Part shown: positions 53,465 through 62,074 of the stretch, piece after piece
Layout: the number at the start of each line of letters is the position of its first letter
Position numbering within the stretch: position 1 is the first letter of the stretch
NCBI RefSeq assembly: GCF_022808715.1
Contig: NZ_JAKZKX010000003.1
Location: 124,001 to 188,000 of the forward strand
Length of the DNA: 64,000 nucleotides
Reading direction: 5' to 3'
Source: Fundidesulfovibrio agrisoli
GTDB taxonomy: Bacteria; Desulfobacterota; Desulfovibrionia; Desulfovibrionales; Desulfovibrionaceae
Made by a program: the position numbers and the translations under genes
Notes under the pieces: generated by a model
Database searches by the model: none
The model's input: the letters and a program-made list of their open reading frames with translations, nothing else
Told to the model about the DNA's origin: nothing

Positions 53465-55015
53465 TCAGCCCCCCTGTTTCGTTGTGTTGGTGGTCGTGCC
53501 GGTGCCGCTCGGGGTGGAGGCCGGCGAATACGAGGGCGGAGGGGCGACCGACTGGCCGAATTCGCCTTCCAGGGAATCCTTGGTGACGCCCACCGGCCCG
53601 TTCTGGGCGGGCTGGGGGTTCTTCTTGAGCTTGTTCTTGTCGATGCCCAGGTAGAACTCCAGGTCGTCGGGCTCCTTGGGAAAGTGGTCCGTGGGGAGCT
53701 TTATGTTCTTGGCGTCCACCGGCTTGGCCAGCCTCGGGGTGACAACGATGACCAGCTCGGTCTGGTTCTTCTGGTACTCCGAGCTCTTGAAGAGCCCGCC
53801 CAGCACCGGCACGTCGCCCAGGGCCGGGAACTTCTTGGAGGCGTCCCTGGCGTCCTCGCGCAGCATGCCCGCGATGGCGAAGCTCTGGCCGTCGCCCAGC
53901 TCGACCACGGTGGAGGTGCTCCGCTTGAGGATGGAGGGGATTTGAAATGCGCCGATCTGGATGCTGCGGGTGTAGTCCAGGTCGGAGACGGAGGGCTGAA
54001 CCTTCATGCTGATCTTGTCGCCGCTGAGCACGTGCGGGGTGAAGCTCAACTCCACGCCGAACTTCTTCCACTCGATGGTCACGGTACCCAGGGCCTGGGG
54101 GATGGGCACGGGGATCTCGCCGCCTGCCAGGAAGTCCGCCGTCTGCCCGTTGAGGCAGACCAGGGTGGGTTCGGCCAGAATTTTGGCCAGGCCGTTGTCC
54201 TTGAGGATGTCGATGAAGCCGGTCCAGGTCACGGGCCGGTTGTTGATGGTGGTGTTGACGTTGAAGATGCCCTGGACCTTCTGGTCGATGGTCAGCGGGA
54301 CGTTGCCGAAGAACCGTGTGGGGTCGTTCACCGGGGTCCCGGTGTTCGAGATGACGTTCGCCAGCGCGGGCAGGTTGGTGAGTGCCCCCAGGAAGGTGTA
54401 GATGAAGTCGCCCTGGGAGAGGGCGTTGATGTTGATGCCCAGGCGCTTGATCAGCGCGCGCTGCATTTCGGCCACGCGGACTTCCAGCATGACCTGCTGC
54501 ACGCCGCCCACCTGCATGAGGTTGAGCACCTTGCCGTGGGCCTGGGCTATGGTCATGACCCGCTGCACGTTCAGCTCGTTCTTGACGGTGCCGGAGAGGG
54601 CGATAGCGTCGTTGGCCGAGCGCACCTCGATGCCGGGTTCGTCCGGCAGCACTTCCGCGATGAGCATCTTCAGACGCTGGATGTCCGGGCTGACCTCCAC
54701 GTCGTAGAGCCCCCGCACCTGGTTGTTGGCGTCCCACAGGGTCAGGGTGGTCACACCCGTGGCCTTGGCCGCCACATAGAGCTGGTTGGGGGGTATCAGC
54801 ACGTAGTCGGCCACGTTGGGGTCGGCCACGGAGACGCGCGCGATCTCCGCCGGGCAGCGGACGATGGTCGACTTGCCCGTGGTAACGCGGATGCGGTGCG
54901 CCCCCAGGCCCTTGGCCTCTGCGCCGTAAAGCTCGGGGCAGACGCCCAGCCCGGCGATGAACAGAAAGGCCGCCAACATGAGGAATCTGCTGTGTGTGCG
55001 CTGCATGTGGTTCAC
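53465..55015 (-). CDS. RcpA/CpaC outer-membrane secretin of the Flp pilus
   Basis: The 516-residue protein has a signal peptide, an N-terminal N0/BON-like pilus domain (VTTGKSTIVRCPAEIARVSV, then NELNVQRVMTIAQAHGKVLN), and the secretin domain (GVELSFTPHVLSGDKISMKV, then LGDGQSFAIAGMLREDARDA and VPVLGGLFKSSEYQKNQTEL). The tail is Pro/Ser/Thr-rich. It forms the outer-membrane pore. It starts with GTG overlapping the cpaB stop. Confidence 0.95.
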   Translation of the reverse strand: MNHMQRTHSRFLMLAAFLFIAGLGVCPELYGAEAKGLGAHRIRVTTGKSTIVRCPAEIARVSVADPNVADYVLIPPNQLYVAAKATGVTTLTLWDANNQVRGLYDVEVSPDIQRLKMLIAEVLPDEPGIEVRSANDAIALSGTVKNELNVQRVMTIAQAHGKVLNLMQVGGVQQVMLEVRVAEMQRALIKRLGININALSQGDFIYTFLGALTNLPALANVISNTGTPVNDPTRFFGNVPLTIDQKVQGIFNVNTTINNRPVTWTGFIDILKDNGLAKILAEPTLVCLNGQTADFLAGGEIPVPIPQALGTVTIEWKKFGVELSFTPHVLSGDKISMKVQPSVSDLDYTRSIQIGAFQIPSILKRSTSTVVELGDGQSFAIAGMLREDARDASKKFPALGDVPVLGGLFKSSEYQKNQTELVIVVTPRLAKPVDAKNIKLPTDHFPKEPDDLEFYLGIDKNKLKKNPQPAQNGPVGVTKDSLEGEFGQSVAPPPSYSPASTPSGTGTTTNTTKQGG

Positions 55016-55911
55016 TGCTTTTTCTTGAGGGTGGTGGTGGTGCCGTCCACGGTCAGCTTCTCCACGGTGGTCCCGCGGATGGTCTCGACCAGCCGTTCAG
55101 CCTTCACGCCAGGTTCCCTGTTTTCCTTGCTCTCCCTGAACGAGGCGAGGTTCGTCTTCACGTCGGCGCCCAGGGTGTTGACCACGGCCTTGTCCAGGGG
55201 GTTGCGCAGGGCGAAATTCAGTTGGCCCTGATGCCCTGCCAGGGCCAGCTTCTCGCCGTCCTCCGGGGACACTTCCAGGGTGTAGTGGTCGTAGGATGCC
55301 TCTTCGGGCTGGCCCTTGGCCGAGACCTTCTTCTCGGCTTCCGCGCCCGTGGCGAGCACCTTGACATTTTCAAGGACCACCTTGGTGACCTTGTTGTCCT
55401 GCCTGCCCTCGGTCTTGCCTTCGGCGGTCTCGGTGCCCGGCGGGGCGTCGACGGTCATGAGCACGTCCACCCGTGAGCCGGGCAGGATGAGCCCGCCCAT
55501 ACCCATCACCTTGTTGCCCTTAACCGCCACGGCGCGCATGCCCGGGCTTACCATGGCTTCCAGGCCGCCGGTCGTCCCCGGCGGGAAGAGCTTCGTGGAG
55601 GTGACGGGCTCGTTGCCGCCCAGGGGGACCATGACCACGCGGCCCTCCAGGTCCTTGAGGTCGGTGAAGCTGCCCTGGGGGACCGCATCGGCGAAGTAGG
55701 GGGCCATCTTGAGGTTGGAGGTCTCCAGCTTGGCGCCCCGGGGCAGGTCCGCCCCGGAGACAACGATGTCCGCCATGGGCTTCTGCGGCGGGGCTTCGGC
55801 CGTATGGATCTTGGCCGCCCTGTTCTGCATCCAGAGCAGGACGAGGAACCCGGCCGCGAGGGACACGACCAAGGCAATCGTGGCGTTGAGCAGGATGCGT
55901 CCTCGGTTCAT
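55012..55911 (-). CDS. CpaB/RcpC pilus-assembly protein
   Basis: A 299-residue protein with an N-terminal membrane anchor (LLNATIALVVSLAAGFLVLL) and an SAF-type domain (DIVVSGADLPRGAKLETSNL, then AVAVKGNKVMGMGGLILPGS). It acts in the periplasm beneath the secretin. The end is Lys-rich (TTTTLKKKQ). It overlaps the secretin start. Confidence 0.94.
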   Translation of the reverse strand: MNRGRILLNATIALVVSLAAGFLVLLWMQNRAAKIHTAEAPPQKPMADIVVSGADLPRGAKLETSNLKMAPYFADAVPQGSFTDLKDLEGRVVMVPLGGNEPVTSTKLFPPGTTGGLEAMVSPGMRAVAVKGNKVMGMGGLILPGSRVDVLMTVDAPPGTETAEGKTEGRQDNKVTKVVLENVKVLATGAEAEKKVSAKGQPEEASYDHYTLEVSPEDGEKLALAGHQGQLNFALRNPLDKAVVNTLGADVKTNLASFRESKENREPGVKAERLVETIRGTTVEKLTVDGTTTTLKKKQ

Positions 55912-55965
55912 GTCACGTCCCGTTTGGTTAGTGTTGCGGCCTGCGGCCGATACGCGCCCGGCGCC

Positions 55966-56472
55966 TTAAAACAGGCTGATGTACTCGTGCCCCATGGCGC
56001 GCCAGGCCAGCGTGCCCAGCGTGCCCGCCGCGATGGCTATTGCGTAGCAGGCCTTGCGCCCGCCGAGCAGCGTGCCCGTCGGCTCCGCGTCGCTCGTGGC
56101 CAGATAGGCCCTGAGCACGATCAACCCGGACTGGACCCCGCCCGCCAGAGCCACGAAGATCCAGACCGTGAGCAAAGCCCCCGCGCCCAGGGCCGCGCCC
56201 ACAACGCAGAGCAGCTTCACGTCTCCCGCACCCAACGCGCCCCAGACGAAAAGCAGGAAGTGCGCGGCGAAGGCGCACACGAGCCCGAGCAACGATGCAA
56301 TGAGGCCGTCCAGCGAACCGAAAGCATAGTTGAGGCCCAGCATGGCGATGGCCCCCGAGGCGGTGAGCGCGTTGGGGATGCGGCGGAATTTGATATCGAA
56401 AATTGCCGCAAGAACCACTGTCGCAGCGAGAACGACGGAAATAGGTGTTTCGGTTGCGAACATGCTTGACAT
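55966..56472 (-). CDS. tadV: TadV/CpaA prepilin peptidase
   Basis: The 168-residue polytopic protein carries the two catalytic Asp motifs of A24A peptidases: AAIFDIKFRRIPN and GALGAGDVKLL. It cleaves and may methylate Flp and TadE-type leaders. No cysteine methyltransferase domain is present, as in other TadV. The ATG at 56463 is an alternative start. A hairpin between flp and this gene probably attenuates transcription. Confidence 0.93.
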   Translation of the reverse strand: MSSMFATETPISVVLAATVVLAAIFDIKFRRIPNALTASGAIAMLGLNYAFGSLDGLIASLLGLVCAFAAHFLLFVWGALGAGDVKLLCVVGAALGAGALLTVWIFVALAGGVQSGLIVLRAYLATSDAEPTGTLLGGRKACYAIAIAAGTLGTLAWRAMGHEYISLF

Positions 56473-56573
56473 AATTAATCCAGATGCAGTGAGCTACTTT
56501 GTTATACCGAAGTATAATTTATGGTTTTCGTAGCGCAATTGTGTGCGATGTGGCTTTGTAGAATAATGCAGCA

Positions 56574-56603
56574 TGCCTGACGCAACCGCAGGAGTGTCAG
56601 GCA
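56574..56603 (-). terminator. Attenuator hairpin between flp and tadV
   Basis: On the minus strand TGCCTGAC pairs with GTCAGGCA around a 14-base loop. No T-tract follows closely, which suits partial termination that keeps pilin output above that of the assembly genes. Confidence 0.6.
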
Positions 56604-56666
56604 CGCCGCATTGTGTTGCACTTCTGTGATTTCCTGCTTATAATGTGTTACTCTCTTGCCCTAAGC

Positions 56667-56831
56667 CTAGGGCAGCTTGCCAGAAACAGTTTCAAAAGCA
56701 GTGTTGATCTGAGTTCCGAGTGTCTTCACAACAGTCACGATCACCGCAGCGATCAGAGCCACGAGCAGGCCGTATTCAACGGCACTCGCGCCATCCTCTT
56801 CCTTCACAAAACGCTTGAGCAGTTCCAGCAT
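56667..56831 (-). CDS. flp: Flp major pilin precursor
   Basis: A 54-residue prepilin: leader MLELLKRFVKEEDG, cleavage G-A, then SAVEYGLLVALIAAVIVTVV with the conserved Glu5 and Tyr6 of the Flp family, and a short tail ending SGKLP. GGGAGG precedes the ATG. It is the first gene of the tad locus. It is too short to stand out among the overlapping frames of this GC-rich DNA but is unambiguous. Confidence 0.95.
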   Translation of the reverse strand: MLELLKRFVKEEDGASAVEYGLLVALIAAVIVTVVKTLGTQINTAFETVSGKLP

Positions 56832-57252
56832 GATGCAAACCTCCCGCCCTGAATGGGCATGATTTGTTTTCAGAGCTGAAACACAAGCTCCGAGTACAAT
56901 GTATCTACGTGTATTCGTGAGGATGTACAGGTAGGGATTCCCCCATTCGGAGTAAGAATTTCTCTAGATTGAAGTTTGTGCGTAGGTTCGAGAACTTAGG
57001 AGTTTTTGCAGATAACATGCTGAAATTAAAGCTCTTATTGGTATTCCCGGTGAGGGTGGAGCCCAGGCCGACAGGCGCGACATGTATCGGAACAACATTA
57101 TGCCAAATTTGACATGTAATGAGTCGGCATCGGCGCTCCATCCAGCGGAGCGGTCGTCATGCCGTAACGCCCCAAGTTCATGAGGGTTTAAGGCTCCGGG
57201 CCTGAAGCGGAGTCAAGCGCGGCCTCGTCGCCCCGCCCGGCTCCTGCCGGAG
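56832..57252. other. Promoter region of the flp-tad locus
   Basis: About 420 bases without a supported gene; relatively AT-rich. It should hold the flp promoter (minus strand) and the end of the DUF362 gene. A 78-residue minus-strand frame at 56905-57141 lacks a ribosome-binding site and is rejected. I could not find a convincing sigma-54 box. Confidence 0.55.
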
Positions 57253-58233
57253 TCATCCGTCCGCCCGGACGCGCTGCGCTTCAATGAAATCAAGGAAGGC
57301 GAACGTCATGTACGTGTCGCGCAGCGTCTCGCCCCGCTGGGGGATGTAGGCTTCCGACAGCGGCCCGTAACGCTTGGCCAGCTTCAGGTAGGGTATCTTC
57401 CACGGGTCCGCGCCCATGATCCGGGCGCAGGTGGCGTCCACGCTGACAGGGCTCTCCCCCACGACGATCACCCCGGCCTGCTTGGGCGTGCCCATGATGG
57501 GGCCGTCGCCCTCCATGCCCACGATGCCGTCCACAATCGCCAGGTGGGGCTTCACCGTGGCGAAGATGTCCACGATGGACTGCGGGATGCCCTCCAAGTG
57601 GAGCACGTTCTTGGGCCAGCCGTAGACCGTGCCGGGCATGACGCCGAAGAGGTTCTTCATGGAGAGCGTCACCCCGGCCCAGTGGTGGGTCTTCATCTTG
57701 GCCACCGAGACGATCAGGTCGGCGGCCAGCAGCGGGGAGGGCAGGAAGAGCTTCTTGAGCGAGGTCAGGCCGCTGGCGTTCTGCACGGCGGAAATGGCGC
57801 AGGCGTTGAAATCCTGGAAGGGGATGCGGTCCTCGCGCAGGGCGTTGCCCAGCTCCGACAGCTCCAGCACCTCCTGGGTGTCGCGGCGGTGGCCCGCCGC
57901 CTCCGCGACCATGACCCGCCCGGCCCCCAGCGACAGGAAAACCTCGGCCGCTGCGGCGACCACCGCCGGGTGGGTGTTGATGTGGCCCGCGCCCAGGTGC
58001 GGCTCGACCAGGTTGGGCTTGAGCAGGACGGTCTTCCCGGCGATGCGCGCCGGGTCGAAGCGCAGCTCCGCCAGGGCCCTTTTGAGGATTCCGGCGATGT
58101 CGGCCTGGTAGCTTGCGGCCTTGCCGATGAACACCGGCGTCTCCGCGTGGGATTCGCGCCCCATGAAGGCGATCGCCCCGGCGGCGACGGCGGCTCCGGC
58201 CGCTGCGGCCTTGATGAACTCACGCCGCTCCAT
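57253..58233 (-). CDS. Tat-exported DUF362 protein
   Basis: The 326-residue protein begins with a twin-arginine signal (MERREFIKAAAAGAAVAAGA). The mature part is a DUF362 domain (LLKPNLVEPHLGAGHINTHP, then VSVAKMKTHHWAGVTLSMKN and VDATCARIMGADPWKIPYL). Tat export suggests it folds or binds a cofactor in the cytoplasm first. No ferredoxin domain, often fused to DUF362, is present. It overlaps the preceding toroid gene by 14 bases. The function of the family is not established. Confidence 0.9.
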   Translation of the reverse strand: MERREFIKAAAAGAAVAAGAIAFMGRESHAETPVFIGKAASYQADIAGILKRALAELRFDPARIAGKTVLLKPNLVEPHLGAGHINTHPAVVAAAAEVFLSLGAGRVMVAEAAGHRRDTQEVLELSELGNALREDRIPFQDFNACAISAVQNASGLTSLKKLFLPSPLLAADLIVSVAKMKTHHWAGVTLSMKNLFGVMPGTVYGWPKNVLHLEGIPQSIVDIFATVKPHLAIVDGIVGMEGDGPIMGTPKQAGVIVVGESPVSVDATCARIMGADPWKIPYLKLAKRYGPLSEAYIPQRGETLRDTYMTFAFLDFIEAQRVRADG

Positions 58234-59125
58234 GTGCGACCTCCGGGTTTTCGGCTGCCAGATGCTTCGCCAGGCCGCCCTCCGCCCGTGCGGCCAGCAG
58301 AAGCAAGGCCAGGTGCCAGGTCTCGAAGGGGCCGAGCTGCTCCTGCATCTCCAGGCAGCGGGCGATGAGCCCTGATGCGTCGTCCGGCCGCCTGCCCCAG
58401 GCGCTGAGCCCGAGCACAGCCCAGGAGAGCGCGAAGGGAGTCCGCAGGCCGGGCGTCTGCCGCTCCAGCCAGTCGAGGCTGTTCGAGACTTCGGCCGGGG
58501 GACAGCTCCCCGCCAGCGCCGCCAGGGCCTGCCCCGCGCATTCCGGGTTGGGGAGCAGCTCCTGCCCGTAGACCATGACGTTGCCGTAGTTCCAGCCCCC
58601 GGCGGGCAACTGGCGGTCCAGGATCATCCGGCGGCCTTCCTCCACACGGGGATGGCCGCCGCTTCCGGCTGCGGCCAGCGCCAGGATGGCCAGCGCCGTG
58701 GGCTCGATCCAGGAGTGCGTCTTGAGCGTCCAGGGCCAGCCCCTCAGGGCCGGGTCATGGCTGATCGGGGAGTCGGGCTTGCGCGGCCAATGCGCGCCGT
58801 TCGTTTGCAGCAGGTACGTTTGCGCGGAGCGCAGGTTCCCCTCGAAGCCCGGTGCGCCGAGCCAGGCGAACATGGCCAGCGGGGTGGGCCAGATGGCGTC
58901 GGGGGTGTCGGGCAGGAAGGGCACCGCTCCCTGGGCGGTCTGGCAGGAGGCGAGCCTGGCCCGGGCGGGCGGCAGGGAGGGCGCGCCGGGTTCGGCCGTG
59001 CGCAGGGCCGCTACGGCCCAGGCGGTGGCGTCCACCCGGAACCCCGTGTCGCCGGACAGGGCGAACCCTCCATCAGGCAGGGACCGCGCCTTGATGGCTG
59101 TTGTGAGTGCGTCCAGTTCCGGCAT
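58220..59125 (-). CDS. Alpha/alpha-toroid (prenyltransferase/cyclase-like) protein
   Basis: The 301-residue soluble protein is made of repeated helix pairs with DGGFALSGDTGFRVDATAWA, IEPTALAILALAAAG and LPAGGWNYGNVMVYGQELLP, the QxxxGxW-type pattern of the squalene-cyclase and prenyltransferase toroid fold. The catalytic DXDD of cyclases is not seen, so it may be a binding or scaffold protein. It overlaps the DUF362 gene, so the pair probably act together. Confidence 0.78.
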   Translation of the reverse strand: MPELDALTTAIKARSLPDGGFALSGDTGFRVDATAWAVAALRTAEPGAPSLPPARARLASCQTAQGAVPFLPDTPDAIWPTPLAMFAWLGAPGFEGNLRSAQTYLLQTNGAHWPRKPDSPISHDPALRGWPWTLKTHSWIEPTALAILALAAAGSGGHPRVEEGRRMILDRQLPAGGWNYGNVMVYGQELLPNPECAGQALAALAGSCPPAEVSNSLDWLERQTPGLRTPFALSWAVLGLSAWGRRPDDASGLIARCLEMQEQLGPFETWHLALLLLAARAEGGLAKHLAAENPEVAHGAA

Positions 59126-59518
59126 GCGTCTTCCCGTTCCCGCCCCGAGGAGGCGGAATGGACTGTTGTCCGTATATTACTGAATAGGAAGTTAGCAGAA
59201 CTCCCCGCATGGCAATATACGGGTTTCACCCATAAGAGTGTTCATGGATCAGGAAGTCAGGGATGAGGGCCGGAGACACGCTGTTCCAGAAGGGGGCAGA
59301 TTGGCACCCGCTCCGCCGTGAGGGGCGGTGGTGCTCGAGGCGCGATGCTCTGGGTGCTGGGTGGAGAACACGGGAACGAGAGGCGTGGGGCAAAGCAGCG
59401 GCCTGCGGCCCGAGTGGCTCAGGCGCTGGCGGGGCCGGTCCGGGTGCGGCGCCTGCAGGCAGCCCGGAGGGCAAGGCTGACCGGCAAGCCGCTCCGTAGC
59501 AGCGTCCTGCCGTGGGGC
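59126..59518. other. Intergenic region upstream of the toroid-DUF362 pair
   Basis: About 390 bases. The part at 59160-59250 is AT-rich and probably contains the promoter of the minus-strand pair. The remainder is GC-rich and is the 3' flank of the EAL/HDOD gene; a plus-strand frame at 59263-59499 is not credible by composition. Confidence 0.5.
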
Positions 59519-60805
59519 TCAGAACAGCACGACGTTGCCGTCGTCCGGCTGGCAGACGGGCGTCTCGCTCATGAGTTCGGAGGAGTGGCGGATGGCTTCG
59601 AGGTAGGCGTCCCCGACGTGCTTGACGTTGAGGCTCAGGGTGGAGGCGGCCTTCTCGGTCGCATCCCAGTCGCCGTCGTCGATGTGGTCCAGGAATTCGA
59701 GGATGTTGCGGCAGGGGTTGCCCGCATCCAGGATGGCGCGCTTGACGTTGCCGGCCAGGGGCAGCTCCGCGAGGATCGTGTCGATGGGCATGTCGAAGAT
59801 GGAGTCTATCTTGGAGAACAGGCCCGCGAGGAAGAGCTCGTCCGCCGTCAAGTTCAGATGGATCCTGTTGGACAGTATCTGGAGGAAGAACGCGCGCTGC
59901 ACGGCCAGCCAGGAGGCCTCCACGGCCTTGTTGGACTGCTTGGTGTCGGAGAGGATGGCCGCGGCGAGCCATTTTCTGAGCTTCTTGGTGCCGAGCACCG
60001 TTGCGGCGCGCTCGATGGACCCTATCTTGACGTTGTAGCCGAATGTCGCGGAATTGAGATAGCGCAGCAGGCGGTACGTGAGCGATACGTCGCTGCTGAT
60101 GATGCAGGTGATCCTGTCGAAGTTGATGTCGTCGTTGCATATTTCGGACAGGATGCGGATGCGTGAGCTCTCGTTGGAGGACATCTTCTTGCCGGAGATC
60201 ATCTCCGGGCGGGAAAAATAAAACCCCTGGAACAGTTTGAACCCCAGCGACTTGGCGTACTCCATCACCTCGGCGCTTTCCACCTTCTCGGCCAGCATGG
60301 TGATTTTCCTGCGCAGGAACGGCCGGGCCATTTCGTAGATTTCCTGGTTGGACTTCCCCAGCACGTCGAACTTGATGATGTCCACCACGTCCATGTAGGC
60401 CGCAAGCCTGGAATCGCCCACGTAGTCGTCTATGGCCAGGGTGTAGCCCTGGCTTTTCAGCTCCCTGCATTTCGCCAGCACCTTTTCCGTGGGTTCGATG
60501 CGCTCAAGGATCTCCACCACGGTCTTCTTCGGCGGCAGGGCGTAGGCGAAATCCTCCATGAGCAGTTGTTCGGTGAAATTGATGAAGAAGCGCGACGTGT
60601 TATGGAAAGGCCCCGTGTGGGCGAGCAGGAAACCGTCCGCGATCACCTTCTGGGTGGCCAGGTTGGCGTCCTTGTTGAAATAGCTGGTCGCCCCGACGTG
60701 GTGGCGGAAGAGGAGCTCGTAGCCGAAGACGTTGCCGTCCGCGTCGTAGATCGGCTGGCGTGCGACACAGATGGGGTCGGATACTTCGTTCGCGACTATG
60801 AGCAT
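59519..60805 (-). CDS. EAL/HDOD (YuxH-type) signalling protein
   Basis: The 428-residue protein has a degenerate EAL domain (YELLFRHHVG in place of EAL; TLAIDDYVGDSRLAAYMDVV; ITMLAEKVES) followed by an HDOD domain (RILSEICNDDINFDRITCII, then LRYLNSATFGYNVKIGSIER and LAGLFSKIDSIFDMPIDTIL). Such proteins bind rather than hydrolyse c-di-GMP and act in surface or stress signalling. AAGGA precedes the ATG. Confidence 0.93.
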   Translation of the reverse strand: MLIVANEVSDPICVARQPIYDADGNVFGYELLFRHHVGATSYFNKDANLATQKVIADGFLLAHTGPFHNTSRFFINFTEQLLMEDFAYALPPKKTVVEILERIEPTEKVLAKCRELKSQGYTLAIDDYVGDSRLAAYMDVVDIIKFDVLGKSNQEIYEMARPFLRRKITMLAEKVESAEVMEYAKSLGFKLFQGFYFSRPEMISGKKMSSNESSRIRILSEICNDDINFDRITCIISSDVSLTYRLLRYLNSATFGYNVKIGSIERAATVLGTKKLRKWLAAAILSDTKQSNKAVEASWLAVQRAFFLQILSNRIHLNLTADELFLAGLFSKIDSIFDMPIDTILAELPLAGNVKRAILDAGNPCRNILEFLDHIDDGDWDATEKAASTLSLNVKHVGDAYLEAIRHSSELMSETPVCQPDDGNVVLF

Positions 60806-60907
60806 ACATCAGTTCCTTGAATCGGCATAGGCTATGCCGGGCAACAGATACCAGGGGTGAGTCGGACCAGGCAAGGAAATAACGGGCGCAAACCAACCCC
60901 ACTGGTC

Positions 60908-60931
60908 GGGTCGGAAAGAGATTCCCGACCC
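60908..60931 (-). terminator. Possible weak terminator after the YbjQ gene
   Basis: GGGTCGG pairs with CCGACCC (60908-60931) on the minus strand downstream of the stop at 60952. No T-tract follows. Confidence 0.4.
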
Positions 60932-60951
60932 GCCGCACGTCCGCCTGGCCC

Positions 60952-61290
60952 TCAAGGCTGCCCGATCTTCTCGATGCGCACCGCGGTGCCGTAGCAAAGC
61001 ACTTCCGTGATGCCCGCCGCCACCTCGTTGGCGTCGTAGCGCATGCCGATGACGGCGTTGGCGCCCAACTCCATGGCGTGGGTGCGCATGAGGTCGTAGG
61101 CCTCCAGGCGCGATCGCTCGCACAGCTCCGTATACATGGATATCCTTCCGCCGATAATCGCCTCGAACATGGCCACCACGTTGCCGATGATGCTCCGGGA
61201 GCGCACGGTGATGCCCCGCACGACCCCGAGGCTCTCCGCCACACGGTAGCCTTCGAAACCGAAGGCGGTGGTCACGAACGCGTTTTTCAT
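60952..61290 (-). CDS. YbjQ/UPF0145 family protein
   Basis: The 112-residue protein matches the pentameric YbjQ family: FEGYRVAESLGVVRGITVRS, SIIGNVVAMFEAIIGGRISM, and HAMELGANAVIGMRYDANEV. These are often annotated as heavy-metal-binding, on limited evidence. ATG 61290 has GGAG about ten bases upstream; the frame extends further without support. It is divergent from the His-rich gene. Confidence 0.92.
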   Translation of the reverse strand: MKNAFVTTAFGFEGYRVAESLGVVRGITVRSRSIIGNVVAMFEAIIGGRISMYTELCERSRLEAYDLMRTHAMELGANAVIGMRYDANEVAAGITEVLCYGTAVRIEKIGQP

Positions 61291-61474
61291 CTCCGGCTCC
61301 TGTATGCCGTCCTTCCGGCTGGCGCGGGCGTGGGGCGGGGATGCCCGAAAGCGGCAACGCCGCGCCCGGCGGATGTACCCCGGCCCCGCGCGGGAGTCGA
61401 GCGCCAAGGTTTCCCGGCGGACACGCTTTACTTTTGCGCCCCACGGCGTAGGTGTGGGCATACGGAGGTGACCC

Positions 61475-61735
61475 ATGAAAGGAGACCACGAGCACAGCCA
61501 CGAGCACGCGCACGCCCACTGCCACGAGCATGAGCACGAGCACGAACACCCGGGCATCGGCAAGCACACGCACAAGCACGCGCACACCCACAGCCATGAA
61601 CACGGGCACGCTCACGCTCACCCCCATGAGCACAGCCACGGGGATCAGGTCCACGATCACGACCACGCCGGGGAGCACGGTCGGCACGACCACCAGCACG
61701 ATCTCTCCGGCGAGCCGCACGACCACGCCCATTGA
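61475..61735 (+). CDS. Histidine-rich metal-binding protein
   Basis: An 86-residue soluble protein in which about 34 residues are His, mostly as HX dipeptides with Glu, Ala or Thr between (HEHSHEHAHAHCHEHEHEHE). There is no signal peptide. A GGAGG lies eight bases before the ATG, supporting a real start. It should bind Ni, Zn, Co or Cu and act as a store or buffer, as in His-rich nickel stores. The divergent YbjQ gene may be linked to metals too. The repeat-rich DNA makes the assignment of any single homologue unsafe. Confidence 0.85.
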   Translation: MKGDHEHSHEHAHAHCHEHEHEHEHPGIGKHTHKHAHTHSHEHGHAHAHPHEHSHGDQVHDHDHAGEHGRHDHQHDLSGEPHDHAH

Positions 61736-62074
61736 GGCCGAAATGGGCATTGGCTGCCGGGCGGGAGCGGGGCGATTGCCGCGACCTGGCCCCCGCCCGG
61801 CGCGCCGCCTCAGCGAATTTTGGCAACACCCCAGAATGTCGATGTTTTCTCCGAAATCCGCGCGGGTTTGCTATTTCTTGAAACCAACTCCCCCCCAGGC
61901 ATCTCTAATCTGCTGGAAGGGTTCGGCCTGGAGCCCGCTTGTGCCGGGCAGGGGACATCTCCGGTTGGCGCGGGATATGCATTGTATTTACGGGGAAATA
62001 TTTTCCGCGTGATCCCTGGGAGGGCGGCTTCCAGGGAGCTTGGTGAAAACAAAACAATTCAAAGGTGTTGCGAA
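61736..62074. other. Leader of the ECF sigma gene
   Basis: About 340 bases without a gene. On the plus strand TGAAACC (61879-61885) followed 16 bases later by TCTCTAA resembles an ECF-type promoter, which could be autoregulatory. This is a weak call. Confidence 0.35.

Noticed and set aside
56905-57141. 78-codon minus-strand frame upstream of flp
   Set aside because: No ribosome-binding site, no motif, and it lies in a typical AT-rich promoter region.
59263-59499. 78-codon plus-strand frame between the EAL/HDOD and toroid genes
   Set aside because: Gly/Ala/Arg-rich shadow composition without a ribosome-binding site.
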